DNA from: Trichinella spiralis
Lineage: Eukaryota; Nematoda; Enoplea; Trichinellida; Trichinellidae
Direction of reading: 5' to 3'
Assembly (NCBI GenBank): GCA_000181795.3
Contig: CM012954.1
Location: forward strand, 9,792,788-9,856,787
Length of the DNA stretch: 64,000 bases
Below, piece after piece: positions 23,653-36,087 of the stretch (position 1 is the first letter of the stretch; each line of letters begins with the position of its first letter). The position numbers were made by a program, and so were the translations under genes. The notes below the pieces were generated by a model. The model did not search any database. It saw only the letters and a list, made by a program, of their open reading frames with translations, and was not told where the DNA came from.

Positions 23653-26040
23653 TCAGTTCGTATAAAACTACAGTAATAAATAAGCATAAGTGGAATAAAG
23701 GAACTTATAATCAGTGCAAAAACAAAAAATACAGTCGCAGATAATAAAGTATAAAAAAGTGTAGTGTAAAAACGATTGTGTAGAAAAGTTATTTATAAAA
23801 TTGAATATTCTAAATATCACTAAATTTAGTCGAAATTAGAAATATTCTAAAATATTTATTAAACGCATTTTAGGTTAAATTTTTGGTTTCAACATTTAAA
23901 GCTTGAACATTCAATTTTCAGTTTCCCAAAATTAATCAACTCATGCTTATGCAACAATATAGTATATAAAAACATTTTTTTCAATTTACGTTGCCAAAAT
24001 GTATACTGTATTTCAATAATATTGTCGATCAACAAGTTTATTCTTACTGTAGCTCAGTTTTATTTTTGAATGTATTGTGATTGAGAATATTCTTGTTATT
24101 GGTGAAAGTTATACAGTTTGTTTTTGTATAGATTAAATTCGTATTTGTAAACTATTACATTGAAAATTTAGAAATGAACGGAGCGTATGGAGTAAAAGAT
24201 TATTCGTCAAAGCATTCTTTTCCAAAATCTGTAGTAATTACTTTGATTAATATATTGACAAATAGTACATCACGGTTGACTTTGGAAGACAAATGCCAAA
24301 GTGTTTCGGAAATACTATACTCCGCGATTTCAAATACTTTCATAAATTGGCACTAGGACTCTAGAAGTGTACACAGGAATAAAGAGATTGAAACTGAACA
24401 ACAGGCGCTAAACTATCAGATTGAGATTGTGGGAAAAATATAATTAATTAATTTGCTGTTGCTGGATGGAATTTATGATTTTTTAATATGCCTGAGTGTA
24501 TTTAGTTTGTGTTTGCACCATCAAATGGTGGCATGTGGAACGACGTCTAAGTGGTTTGAGTGGAAGAGATTGTGCATGAGCATGGGAGAGAATAATTAAA
24601 GAGAGACGAAGAGAGCGTAGTGTTACAACGTGCAGTGCTGTAAAATTTGAGGAAAACAAACAAAGTAGACATTATGACATCAATGATGTAATAAAATAAA
24701 ACTATTGTTCAGCTATTAGTAAATAAAATTTATTTACAAAATAAATTCAGTCAAAGCTATCTTAAAAAGTAGGAAAAAATTTAAAAATTATTTGCATAAT
24801 ATTTATTGAAGGAGATTGGATTAATGAACTAAAAAACATACAAATTTCCAAAAAGTGAAATTATTATTTCAATATTTGTAATGTGAAAGTGTGAAGTGAT
24901 ACGACTGATGGTGGAAAATGGAAATCGATTACGTGGAACGCCCACCGACGCAGTTTAATATTTACAATACAATTATCATAATTAATAACGCGATTTAGGT
25001 GTTCTATCAGAGTGCGTTAAGAATTTTGTCGCGAGGTCAAAAACGCATTGCCCAGCCAGATCTGGTAGTTCGCGGGCGACTAAATTAAAACTAGGCCAGC
25101 CGAAGGGAAATAATAAAGTTGAGAAAAACGGTCGAAAAATCTTCGCCAAACAAGTGAAATAATTCATACGCGTATCAATTGTATTTTGCAAATGAATTTT
25201 ACATTTAAATCAAAAATTATAATCAACGGAAAGTTTCATTTTTCACAATAATTGCTGCAGATGAAAACTACATACTATACACACATATTAAAAAAGTATT
25301 TTTGCATTTGTATTTGTAACAAAATCAGCAGAATCAGAAAATAACAGTGAAAATCTGTTTGAAATAATAAAAGAAAAAAGCATACCCTTCCATTTGCTGT
25401 CAGTGGTGTAAATTGATAATTTTGATGAAAATTAATAATAATAATAATGAACTACATGAGGAAGAAAAAGAAAAACAGTGAAAATGTAGTGAAGCATCAT
25501 TTGGTAGATGAAACAATCAGAATAAGATGAACAATAACAACGGCCAAATGTTGAATCGGTGTACAAATTAGGGCGAGGGGAAAAATTCAATAACAAAAAG
25601 TTGCAAAATCCATACACCGGACCCAGACAGTATCAACGCCCACGCAGCAAAATTCAAAATTTCTACTTCTATAGTAAAAAAGAAAACATAATTCAGGATG
25701 ATAATATTTAAATTTACAAAAATGACACGAATAATTTTTTTTTCTATAATAATTTTCAAGCATTCAAAATTGTTTCTCATTGAAATTTAATCAATAATTT
25801 ATTGGCTCATATTTCATTTTTATTTTTTATTAACCAAAATAAAATTTATTGTATGCAAATTAAATTGAATAGAATTAAAAAAAAACATGATGAATAATTA
25901 TGTTTAAAGGTACTTTAAAAATTTTTCCATCACGCCAATAGGATTTAAAGTACTAATTTTAAATTTTTTTAAATTAATATTTCTGACTGCTTGTGTTGGT
26001 TTAGTTGACTTTATTGTTTGATCCAAATCTGTAGTAAAGA
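23653..26040. other. Intergenic, no gene recognised
   Basis: Mostly AT-rich. A short, noticeably GC-richer island at about 24995-25150 carries an open minus-strand frame without a good ATG or splice sites. Its origin is unclear. The right end would contain the promoter of the small gene at 26041. Confidence 0.45.
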
Positions 26041-26400
26041 ATGACGAACGACAATTGCAATAGGCTAAAGATTTCAACATCATTCGAGAAACCAAAATAT
26101 TCTCGACGTATTCAAGAAATTCGCAGGTCGAATAGGGAAATTTTTGAAAAAAGCAGCGAATGGCGCAAGTTGACCGAGAAAATGGAAGAATACAAAGCTG
26201 CCAGGAAAGAGGCGATTAATTCAAATGACGACAATCAAGCAGCAGCTTCTCCTGCCAACCGAAACATCTTACCTGAACAACAAGCAGAACAAACTTCTAG
26301 CACAAATGCTGAAAATAACACCATCATGAATTATATACCGACTTTCTTCGCCGGTCTCATTTTATGCATAATTGATCATTTGATATCGAACTTATTCTAA
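26041..26400 (+). CDS. Small putative tail-anchored protein
   Basis: A single-exon frame of 119 residues with a true ATG. The N-terminal two thirds are basic and helical (RRIQEIRRSNREIFEKSS), followed by a Gln/Asn/Ala-rich linker. The last 20 residues are hydrophobic (IPTFFAGLILCIIDHLIS) and end three residues before the stop. That is the layout of a C-terminally tail-anchored membrane protein facing the cytosol. An AG lies a few bases before the start (CTGTAG), a possible trans-splice acceptor. I recognise no family. Confidence 0.5.
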   Translation: MTNDNCNRLKISTSFEKPKYSRRIQEIRRSNREIFEKSSEWRKLTEKMEEYKAARKEAINSNDDNQAAASPANRNILPEQQAEQTSSTNAENNTIMNYIPTFFAGLILCIIDHLISNLF

Positions 26401-26839
26401 TTTCAAAACTTTTTCTTCAACATGATATAATGTTCAGTTAACGAGAATTTTGTAATCAAAAATTATAAATATATTTGTTCTGTCATAATATTTCAAAAAA
26501 AAAAATCAATTAAAATTTATTTTTAATTTCCTACGCACTGTTTGATATCAATATTGCGATAAAATTATTTCTGATCTTTCCGTTTTCAAACAAATTAATT
26601 TTGCTGCTCGAACAAACTCTGTTACCGAGAATATAAGTTCCATTTAATGATAAAGATATTAAGGCGCACAAAACACAGTATTGACCAACAACAAATATTA
26701 AAATTTACAGTTAAAAATAAAACTCTTACTTAATGATGTTTTCGGTGTTTGTCCTTTTTTGTCACGCTGTTGTGCATCATACTGTAGTGTAGTAGCGTGA
26801 TATTTTTAATGAAAATTATAAAAAAATTAGTGATGTTCA

Positions 26840-29650
26840 ATTAGTGATTCAGTTTTTTGCTGCGTTCAGTGTAAGCTAATAACAACGTACTACATTAAGC
26901 TTCCAATATTGTCAGAAAATGCAGTTGCCACTGCTTATCACGAATGCCACTAATTGAAGCCTGCAGTAATCGAGTAAGTAAACATTTGAAAAAATTTGAA
27001 TAAATTAACGTTATCTTATTTTCTCTTTTCAACACAATCTACAGTTGTAGTATACTGCGTAAAAAATTACTGTTTCTTTTAATGTGCTGTAAAATTATTC
27101 ATAGCATAAAGTGTCAAGAGGAGATTGATTGTATTTTCAGATCGCATTTGTTAAAGTCTATTAAAATTAAATTTAATATCTACGAGGTATTGCAATTAAG
27201 TAGCAGCTAATCTGCTTGCAAATAATCTCGTTTAATTCAGAATAAATTATTTGCCACAACTTTGTGATTCACGAGTATAATTTTACTGATTGTCTATTTT
27301 TATTGGTTTTCAACTATTTTTGTACGATTATCAGACATAGAAATGTTTGTCATTTGTAAATTTCATTTGCGTATATACATATATAAAGCGAAATGTTATT
27401 TGCGCAAGCAATGAAAATATTTCAGTTGAAGTTCTTTCAATTTAAAGAGGCAATGAATAACAAGAATATATTTTATAAAAAATTTTTATTAAATTTAAAT
27501 ATAAAATGACATATTAATTTATAAGTGATTATTAGTTAAAATAATACAATGATAATAATAATTGTAATAATAATAATGAAAAAACAGTAATTGAGAAATT
27601 GAAAAAAATTAGTTTCGTTAAGTTGGTTAAAATTGTCTTTAAAATTATTACACGGCAGTCTCTGCTTCTTCATTGTTTTTGTCCTCGCCCTGGTCAGAAT
27701 TATTTTTATCCTATAAAAATAGAAGCATATAAGTAAGTATATATTTGAATATGAATAATGTCGAGTAGCATAAATCTAAATTATTGCATTACTTTTGGGT
27801 TTTCGGAGAAATCTTCTGCCATTAAAGTGGCACTTATTTCTATTTTAACATCAAGATCATATTTATCTTCAGAAGTGTTTTCAACAAATTTCAATTTTTT
27901 CTTTATCGACTTTATCAATTCATCTTCGTCAATGCAGTCAATTATCAAATTTTGCAAAGCACGTTCGTTTAACTCGTAATCGAGTGGGATTTTAAACTCT
28001 TTGTTGTATAGTGTTGATGATTGATCTTGAACTGATTGATGCTTCGAATCAGACATTGCTGCAGCATATCCGGTATGATTTTCCATATATTTCTGTAACT
28101 GTTCTGTACCTTGTTCTTCTTTTGTGCCAGTTTCTTCTCTTTTGTGATATTCTCGTTCTATATCTTCAATTGTACAGTCATCATACTCCCCTTTTTCTTT
28201 GTATTTTTCAGATTCACTTTCTTTGAATTCGAACTCATTTTCTGTTGTTTCATCAGTTTCTTCGTTTTCATCTTTCTCTTGGACTTTGTTTTCATATTTA
28301 TTTCCATATTCTGTGGTATAATGGCCACTTGTAAATTCGGATTCATCGTTACTTTCATTTCTGGGATTAGTATCTGCCAAGTATTCTTCATCCATCCATA
28401 AATTATCCACGGATTTTGTTCTTTCATCTATGAGATATGTCTCAGGAGGATCTTTTGTGCATTTGGTTTTTATGAAGTATTCAACTTCTTTTTTGCCTTT
28501 TTTCACTAACTTGTCACTTATCTCATAGTTATGGAATGTTGATTCAACATTTCCCAAGCAGAGTAGCGTAATACAGTAAGAAATAAATGCGTTAGCATCC
28601 TCACTATCTGGGAATCGAATTTTCAGTGTGAACAATGATGCTTCATTTGGTACTTCTAATCTTAAGGATAGAACCTGTCCTTCTCGTCGTATAAACTTCA
28701 CTTGCTGCCATTGAAAATAATTGACTTCGTCAAAAATACCAAATATCTTGATCCCATGGATATTTACATGGAAAAAACTGGATTGTTCTTCATCAGTGTA
28801 GAATACTTCATGCCCATATACGTCTGCATTTGTTGCAACTTTCAAATATTCTTCCATTGCTTGGAAACGATCATCAAATGAAAGTTTGTTGAATTCGATT
28901 ATCACATCATTGTTCCATTTCTCTTTTTCCACGTTGTACTTTGTTGTAGTCCAAGATGGCATTGGTGAACTGCTGACACGTCCGTTTTTAAATCTGTCAA
29001 CATCTTCTATATATTTTTCATAAAATGCGATGGCCATCATCTTTACAGCATATTCGTATGGTGGAATAAGTTTTCCATTCCATACTCTTTCATATGTATT
29101 GGTGTACATAATTTTAAGCAAAACTGGGTTTTTCATGAACTTACAATCAACGGGTGGATAGCAAATTGGTATGACTTTCAGGGTTGCCTCTTTTTCTTTA
29201 ACATACTTTCCAATTTTTTCATCTTTTTCCAGCACGTGATCTTGGTATGTTACTATAAAAATTTGGTAATCGTTGATAGCTAGTGGCGGGAAGATTTTCT
29301 TCAAAATTTTGTTGACAGTTGTGCTTTTTTTGACAATGTAATTGAGTACGATAAATTCCATCTCAACGCTCAGTTTTAGTTTCATGTTTCTCGTGTGGAA
29401 GAACATGGAAGAATGAATAGAGTTGTTAAAACATGTTGCACATCAATGAGCAATTTAAACTAAAGCTGCTTTAAAATGTCATAAAATGTGAAGTTTTTTA
29501 ATGTTTGAAAGTCGTTTGTTTAAATTGATTTTGGTGTAAATATAAATTTAATGTAAATCGAAATATAAATTTTTGGAATTTGCAGCTGATATAAATAAAT
29601 TAAAATTGTAAATATAAAATATGTTGATTTGATTGCAGTATATGTCAACT
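26840..29650. repeat. Inverted duplication, copy B (FERM-gene unit)
   Basis: Reverse-complement partner of 6562-9385. Near-identity covers the 3' flank, the 3' half of the gene and the 5' flank up to about 29650. The N-terminal coding part is diverged. The two copies enclose about 17.4 kb. Confidence 0.85.
27648..29406 (-). CDS. FERM-domain protein, copy B
   Basis: Two exons: 29406-27793 and 27710-27648, giving 558 residues. It has the same architecture as copy A: ERM-like F1, F2 (YLKVATNADVYGHEVFYT) and F3 lobes, then an acidic tail without an actin-binding C-terminal domain. The last exon encodes the same 20-residue end as copy A. From about residue 355 onward the two proteins are almost identical. 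In the FERM domain only roughly 60 percent of residues match by eye. The start at 29406 precedes the ATG aligned with copy A by seven codons; copy A has lost that upstream ATG. It lies 405 bp downstream of WDR6 on the same strand. Function is unknown beyond membrane-cortex linkage inferred from the fold. Confidence 0.85.
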
Positions 29651-29810
29651 GTTCTATTATAATTGTGTGCATTTTTAGTATGTATCAAATAAATTTGTTT
29701 GAAATAAGTTGTCGCAATAACTTCTGTTTTGAGATTGACAATTGAAAGTATTTTAATTTTTTTGCGCATCGATTAACTTAATTACTGAAAACAAAAAAAA
29801 ATCTTGTTGT

Positions 29811-32800
29811 TTAAAACCAAATCATCTGCTTGCAATTATAGCAGCACAAAGTGTTCGATGGAAATGCAAAAAATTGCAAGCCCTGTCCAGCAATGCAAAC
29901 GATGACCGTATGGGCAATAATTTGAGCGCAGATGGCCAGTGGATCGGCAATGTCGATGAACTGGGCATAACAGAGGTGAAAATCCATGTCCACACACGCG
30001 TGCCATAAGTAAAGTCGTTCATCAGTAGAAATGGATAAAAAAACCCTTTCATTGATTGAACAAACAGCAGTGACAGTGGACAATGAAGGTGGTTTCAGTT
30101 GTTTGAAATCAACTTCATCCTGATTTTGAAAAAGTTGAATATTGGTTGTGAATAAATTTCCCGACTCTGCTCCAATGACGTACCAGAATGCTGATCCGTC
30201 GCATGGACGACACTGAATAGATGACAAGCCACATTTTTCGACTAACATTTGCATATGCCACTCTTTTTGCTCTTGACCAACGAAAAACTCACTTCCAGTG
30301 TTCACTTGTCTCACATATAGCTGACCGTTTGTACAAACAGCTGCACAAATGGCGCACTGTTTATTGTCGTCACGATTCACAAGCTTCATGGAAGCTATGA
30401 AAGAGTTACAGGGCAACATTAGTCGATCGCTTCGATCGACCACTTCAGCGTTGGTTTCATTCCACAGGAAAGCTTTCACATATCCGTCACATCTGGCTGC
30501 CAAAATCAGATACTGATTCTCACCATCGGCCATTTTCATCGGCATGTGGTCAACGGCTACATAACGAAAATCGCTTTCATCCTTCATTGAACCGCAAGGC
30601 CGTAGACCTTGTTGCTTCTGCACCAACCAGCAGCACAACTGCCCTCGGCCTCCAGCGGAAACTAACAAATTTTCACAACAACGTATCGAAAATATTGCCG
30701 ATATGTGCAAATAGTATCTTCTGACCAAAGATAATTGTCGTCCATTTTGGTCCAGATTCCACAAACACAAAGAAGTATCATCGCTGGACGAGACGAACAT
30801 TGTACGACTGATGAAACACAAATCTGTAATTCGACGCACATGTGCACCTCGTTGGATGCAGTTGATTTGCGGTTGCCAATTCAAAATTTCAACCTGACCA
30901 CGTTTAACAAATGCAAGATGAAAATTCAATTTCGAACAACATCTCTGCTCTTGGATAATCAAATCATAGGACCGATGGCCACCACCGCAATGAATTTCTG
31001 ACAACATTTCGCCGGAATTGAAGTCGAAAATTCGAAAATGATCCGCATGAAAGCCCACAATAAGCTGACGCTGTTGGTTGAAAACAATGAACCGACTAGG
31101 CCACTCCATGCCTCGACAAACCCTCTCGTGGGCAGGCTTCTCGTTCAGCTTTTCAATATTCCACGTATTCACGCAACCGTCTCTGCCTGTACTGTAAAAT
31201 ATTCCATTCAACAACATGAATGCTGTCACTCCATGTGATCCATGTATACGAAAATAACTGTACATTGGTCGACTCTAAAATTTAACATGAGCATGTAGAA
31301 TAAAAATGACAACGAAGATGTATGTATTTTGAATAACCCAAACGATCAATGAATGATTAAAATTGAAATTCATACTATAGTGCTTTTTTGCTCTTTGTCA
31401 AATAGAAAAAAATGTACAGATCCATTGCGGTCACCGACAGCTAAAAAGCAACCTGAAGAGCTTTGTACAAGCATTGCTGCGGATGGCCACCGCTGTCTTC
31501 CATTTGGTAAAGTCAATTCAATTCGAATTAATTTTGCTTCTCGTTTATTGCTAACGTCGAATAAGTGCATGCGGCCTTGTTCAGTGCAAGCTAACAGCAT
31601 ATTGCCATTGTCAATTAAATGTAAGCTAAAATACTTTTGACATTGCACAACACCGGAGCAGTCGTGTAAATTTTCTTCATCAAAAAGATACAGACTACCT
31701 TTCAGGCCACCGAAAACGATCAGACCATTTTCTTTCGATTGATCTACAGCGCATGATCTGAGATTGCTATCCGTAAGTAATAAACGTTTGGAATTTTTGT
31801 GAAAATGATATACATTTCCACTAGATGAAATGCAAAACAGAGACGATGGTTCAACGGTTGTTATGTGAACAGTTTTCAATATATCACTGTCGGCTAACGA
31901 ATTGAACTGATAATGGACAATGGACGAGAGTAAATTCAAGGAAAAGCATGCACCTGAATCAGAACCCAAAATTGCCTTTTCTGATTCGGAATCGTAATGC
32001 AAAGCACGAAGATTACCTTTCTTGGTTTCAGTTCTCGAAACGAGCTCGCCATTTTGTTTCCACAAACAAACTATTCCATCTTCACCTGCGGTAATAATTC
32101 TGTCATTTGCAAAGCGAGTCCGCCATACACGTCCATGATGTTCTCGCAAAATGTGCGTGAGAATTATTTCACAACTTTCCCATTGCCTCCACGACAGATA
32201 CTGACCAGAAACTAATGAAAAATGATGCAACTTCCACAAACAACAACTTCGATCATCCGATACTGAGCACAATAGTTGACTATGCAGCGAATAGTCGATA
32301 TCAAAAATAGCTCCATCGTGAGCGTCGAAAATTTTAAAAGGATTCCCATTCGAATAGTAAGGAGACCAGATGAATATTTGTTTAGATGCATTACCATTGA
32401 CAATGAACAATTCGTTATCATGCATTCCAAAAATTCGACTGCAGTAGGATACGCATTGCTTGGTACATTGTACATGTTGAAGTTGTTCGAGTTCAACGTT
32501 GTATACCAAAGCCACATTGCGAGAAGTGACAAGCAAAATTCTGTTTCCAGTGAGAACTTTAGCTGAGCATATCCAGTCGTTAATGTTGCATGTTTCAGTA
32601 AGAAAAGAAATATTCAATTCATTTTGAGAATCTTCAAAAAAGCGACCAATTCGAAAAGAGCGCACCCCGTAAAAACAGGCAATCGATTTGTAGAAATCCA
32701 AACCATGAATTGCATCGCTAGGAAATATTTCGTATCTTGCATACTTTTCCAATTCAGAAGACTCGAAGATTACTAACTGACGACCTTGGCCAGTGAGATA

Positions 32801-32902
32801 ATAATTTCGCTCACCGTGTTTTATATTTGTGACAAATCTGTGAGGCAATATTCTATCCATTTGACTGGAAGAATATTCTGTTGGATTCATTTTCATTTCC
32901 AT
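29811..32902 (-). CDS. WDR6: WDR6-like WD-repeat protein (tRNA 2'-O-methylation cofactor)
   Basis: Two exons: 32902-31376 and 31274-29811, phase 0, giving 996 residues (human WDR6 is about 1120). Multiple WD/beta-propeller blades are visible, for example IFDIDYSLHSQLLCSVSDDR followed by SCCLWKL, and then FANDRIITAGEDGIVCLWK. A characteristic WDR6 stretch, HGRVWRTRF, precedes the second of these. WDR6 and its yeast counterpart partner the methyltransferase FTSJ1/Trm7 to methylate the wobble position of certain tRNAs. An ATCTTTTTAG acceptor lies 20 nt upstream of the ATG, consistent with trans-splicing or a 5' UTR intron. Family call is from the blade pattern and WDR6-specific motifs, not from a search. 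Confidence 0.85.
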
Positions 32903-33880
32903 TTAAGAATTCAATTGAATCCTAAAAAGATTAATTTTACAATTATTCTACTTTTTAAATTGTCTTAGTGAAACATCTTTATCAGAAAATATGATAAATT
33001 CCAGCACCACTTCAGCTTAACTGTAGTTTGGAATATTCAATATAAGTACTTGTAAATTTAGGAAAAAAAGATATTTGCTACAAAATTAGTCAAATAATAA
33101 TAAATTAATGTCATAAATATGTCGCATAGTTCAGAAAAAAATTAACAAAGTTATGCCGCTTATCTGTACAATTCAAAAACATTTCTTACTGTAAAAATGA
33201 TATTGTTAAAAATAACCAAATTATGTATTACACTTAGATTCCTCCATTTAACTTTTTTTTGAATTGATCGCTCTAGTTTTTAATACAAAAATAACATTCA
33301 AGTTCAAAATATAGTATATACTACAGTACATTATATTGAGTAAAATTTGTTTGTTTGTATTTTGCTTTGAACTAATAAGCTTATAGTACAACTTTATGTT
33401 TAAGCGATAAACGCATATTAATTATATATATGTATGCTGTTTTCTCATTCCTACAGCTATACACAGTTTCATTAAAATCTGTTATTTCCAACAGTTATTA
33501 ATTCACAATGATTTATTTATTATTACTTATATTATCATAGGCCCATTTCAATTCATTCTTTTAAAATGAGCCTATAAACATGAAAAACGTTAATGCATTC
33601 TTTAAAATTTCTGATCGTTATATTGCATAATATAGTGATCAGTACATAAAACAGTATAAATAGCAATAAATATTGAAATAAAACGCTTTTTTTTAATAAC
33701 TAGACTTTACCACATTACAAACTTTGCAACTTCGCTTAAAGACATCAAGAATCAAATATATAATAATAAACAACATTTCAAATCTTAAGAAAGTTTCGAC
33801 AATACAAAAAGTGGTACACTTATACATAGCAATTTTGATCTGATATGGGAAATTTTGATAACGAATAATTCGCCTTTCTT
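32903..33880. other. Intergenic spacer, no gene recognised
   Basis: AT-rich between two minus-strand genes. It contains the WDR6 promoter and the AIG1-like 3' UTR. No element stands out. Confidence 0.5.
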
Positions 33881-35044
33881 TTAATCTCGACGCAGTTTAA
33901 CTCGTCTTGTCTCAGATAGGGCATTTGATTTTTCATTTCCTGGAGGATGAGATGCAGTTCCTAAATTGCAATTCAAGAAATAAATATGTGGCGCATAAAA
34001 ATCATAGTTCTCAAACAACAGATGGAAGAAAACTTGCCGAATTAATGGCAAGAACTAAAGATTGAAAATTTAAAAGACTCACCCCATACGATTTGATTGA
34101 AGAAATCCCCAGCTAAATACAAAATATTCAGCACCGCAATTAATAATATCAGGAAAATGATCTTCTCTTGTACAGAAAGTACGTCAAACACACCATACAA
34201 CCAATAACCGGCGATGAAATAATTCACTACTAGTCTAAAAAATTTAAAAGTTATTTAAATATTTGATGTTTAAATAATTTAATTGAATAATTTGTGTAAT
34301 GTTACGATAATTCGTAAACAAGCGCAAGCAAAGTTAAAATCGTCAGGCCTCGCAGTTTAGTTGGATATCGGTGACAAACAAGCAAACTATCAACAAGAAT
34401 AAAAGGAAGTGGTGCGACGTGCTAAAACGAACATAACCTCTCTAAACGGATTGTATATTTGCAGCAATAAATCAATTTTCTTACTAAAACATTGTTATAC
34501 CAACTGGGGATAATTTCATCAAGATAATCTGGATAAACCATTTCACGGTCAATTGCATATAAAATCCAAAACATCAAAACTACAAACTAAATGCAAACCG
34601 TTTCATCTGTAGCTTTGAAGAGACAAAAAGCTTCAACATCAAAAAAACACCAAAAAGAAGAACTGCAACTTACCACACCGATGGGCAAAGCAATTACTGC
34701 ATAAGTGAAATCACAAACGGAATGTAACTTGGATTTTGGATAGTAAGTTGGAGGGGCTGGATGAGCTCTATGAGGTCCAACATCAGTACGTTCGGCCAAT
34801 CGATCGGTGAACGCTCGGAAAACACAAAGCCAAAAGTATGCAAAATGGCAAATCTAAAACGGATAAAAATTTCACCGACTGTTTAAACTGTTTCTGAAAT
34901 ATTTACAAAGTTCAAATATGTAAGAAAGCGCAGTTTCAAAAACCAGCATCCATTTTTGGGAAGAGTCGGAACGTACAACACATCGTACACCAAAGAGAAA
35001 GTATAAGTAGCAGCAATTAAACAATACGTGGCCAAGCGCAACAT
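33881..35044 (-). CDS. AIG1: AIG1/ADTRP-family transmembrane hydrolase
   Basis: Six exons: 35044-34907, 34853-34674, 34586-34485, 34421-34306, 34234-34083 and 33960-33881; phases close to 255 residues (human AIG1 is 238-245). Several hydrophobic segments fit the six-helix FAR-17a/AIG1 fold. Matching family motifs are RFLTYLNF, VIALPIGV followed by FWILYAIDREMVYP, LHVAPLPFILVDSL and LNILYLAGDFFNQIVWG. The proposed catalytic Thr and His of AIG1/ADTRP are retained at Thr42 (in RFLTYL) and His141 (in LHVAPLPF). Members hydrolyse fatty-acid esters of hydroxy fatty acids at the membrane. An AATTTTTAG acceptor 27 nt before the ATG may mark a 5' UTR splice. It diverges from HMG-CoA reductase. Confidence 0.9.
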
Positions 35045-36048
35045 TTTTCCAAGTTGGGATAAAAATTTCCGTCTAAAAATTAATCAGATGAATTATAAAA
35101 ATGAAAAATGATTCGCGTTGTTGGCTAAATAATAACAATAATAAGCATGAATAAGTTGCACAGAAACAGCGCAAAGGATGTTGTAAAGCGTAGTCAGTCA
35201 GAAATCGAAATTATTGGCGAAAGTTTAATTAACCTTGCAATGCGACAAACATGCATTTGGCAACAGATCAATATTACTCAGATCAAAACGGTTGAATTTG
35301 TAGAATTCTGATTTTTAAGTTCTCAAGAAATAAATTTCTACTGCTTGCAGTTTAATACTATAAATACATTTGCATTTGGGAAAGTTCAGCAGTTGCTAAG
35401 TGCTACAGTAAATGACAATTGCGTATTTGCAGGACTTATGAAAAGCAGAAAAAATGCTTTGCTACAAAGTGATAAACAAGTAATGTAAAATGGCTCTTAA
35501 AAAGAAAAAACTTAGTTTTACACACTGTGCAGTGTTGTTGTCATTATTCCACATTTACTGGTAAAAAATATTGAAACTTTTTATTTAAATCAGTAAAAAA
35601 ATTTTTATTTTATAATTTAAAATAGAATTTCCTAATAAATTACTTAATATTTGAAATAAATTTGCTTTGTTATATTACGTTTGTGATATTTGGTGAACAT
35701 TTTTGCTTCTAACTCAAGTTTTGTATAATTTCATTTACTTTCAACTTATTTTGTAATAATTAAAGATTTATTTGAAATGTTCAACATTGAAACGTATTTA
35801 ATATATTGTTCAAACTGATGCAATTTAGAAACTTCCTTTTACTAAAATTGAACTTGATTATATAGTTACAGTATTAATTAATCATCGTTTGATTGTTCTT
35901 GGAGGTTGAATCATTGTAAACTGTTGAACTGAAATTACTTGTTGATCTGTTAAAAATTTATTTACGTGGTAGTTATTTGTAATTACTTGCCAAGTTATAA
36001 ATTGGAAAGGTTGTTTACTTATCTTTTACTTACTATATTTTTTTATAG
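35045..36048. other. Divergent intergenic region, AIG1-like / HMGCR
   Basis: About 1 kb between oppositely transcribed lipid-related genes. Any 5' exon of HMGCR would lie here. No clear core promoter element. Confidence 0.45.
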
Positions 36049-36087
36049 CTTTTTTTATTTTCCACCGGTAAATTCAAGTGTTTCCTC

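Noticed and set aside
24982-25191. 69-codon minus-strand frame
   Set aside because: It begins with a non-ATG codon and has no splice or domain support. Only its composition is of interest, and that is noted separately.
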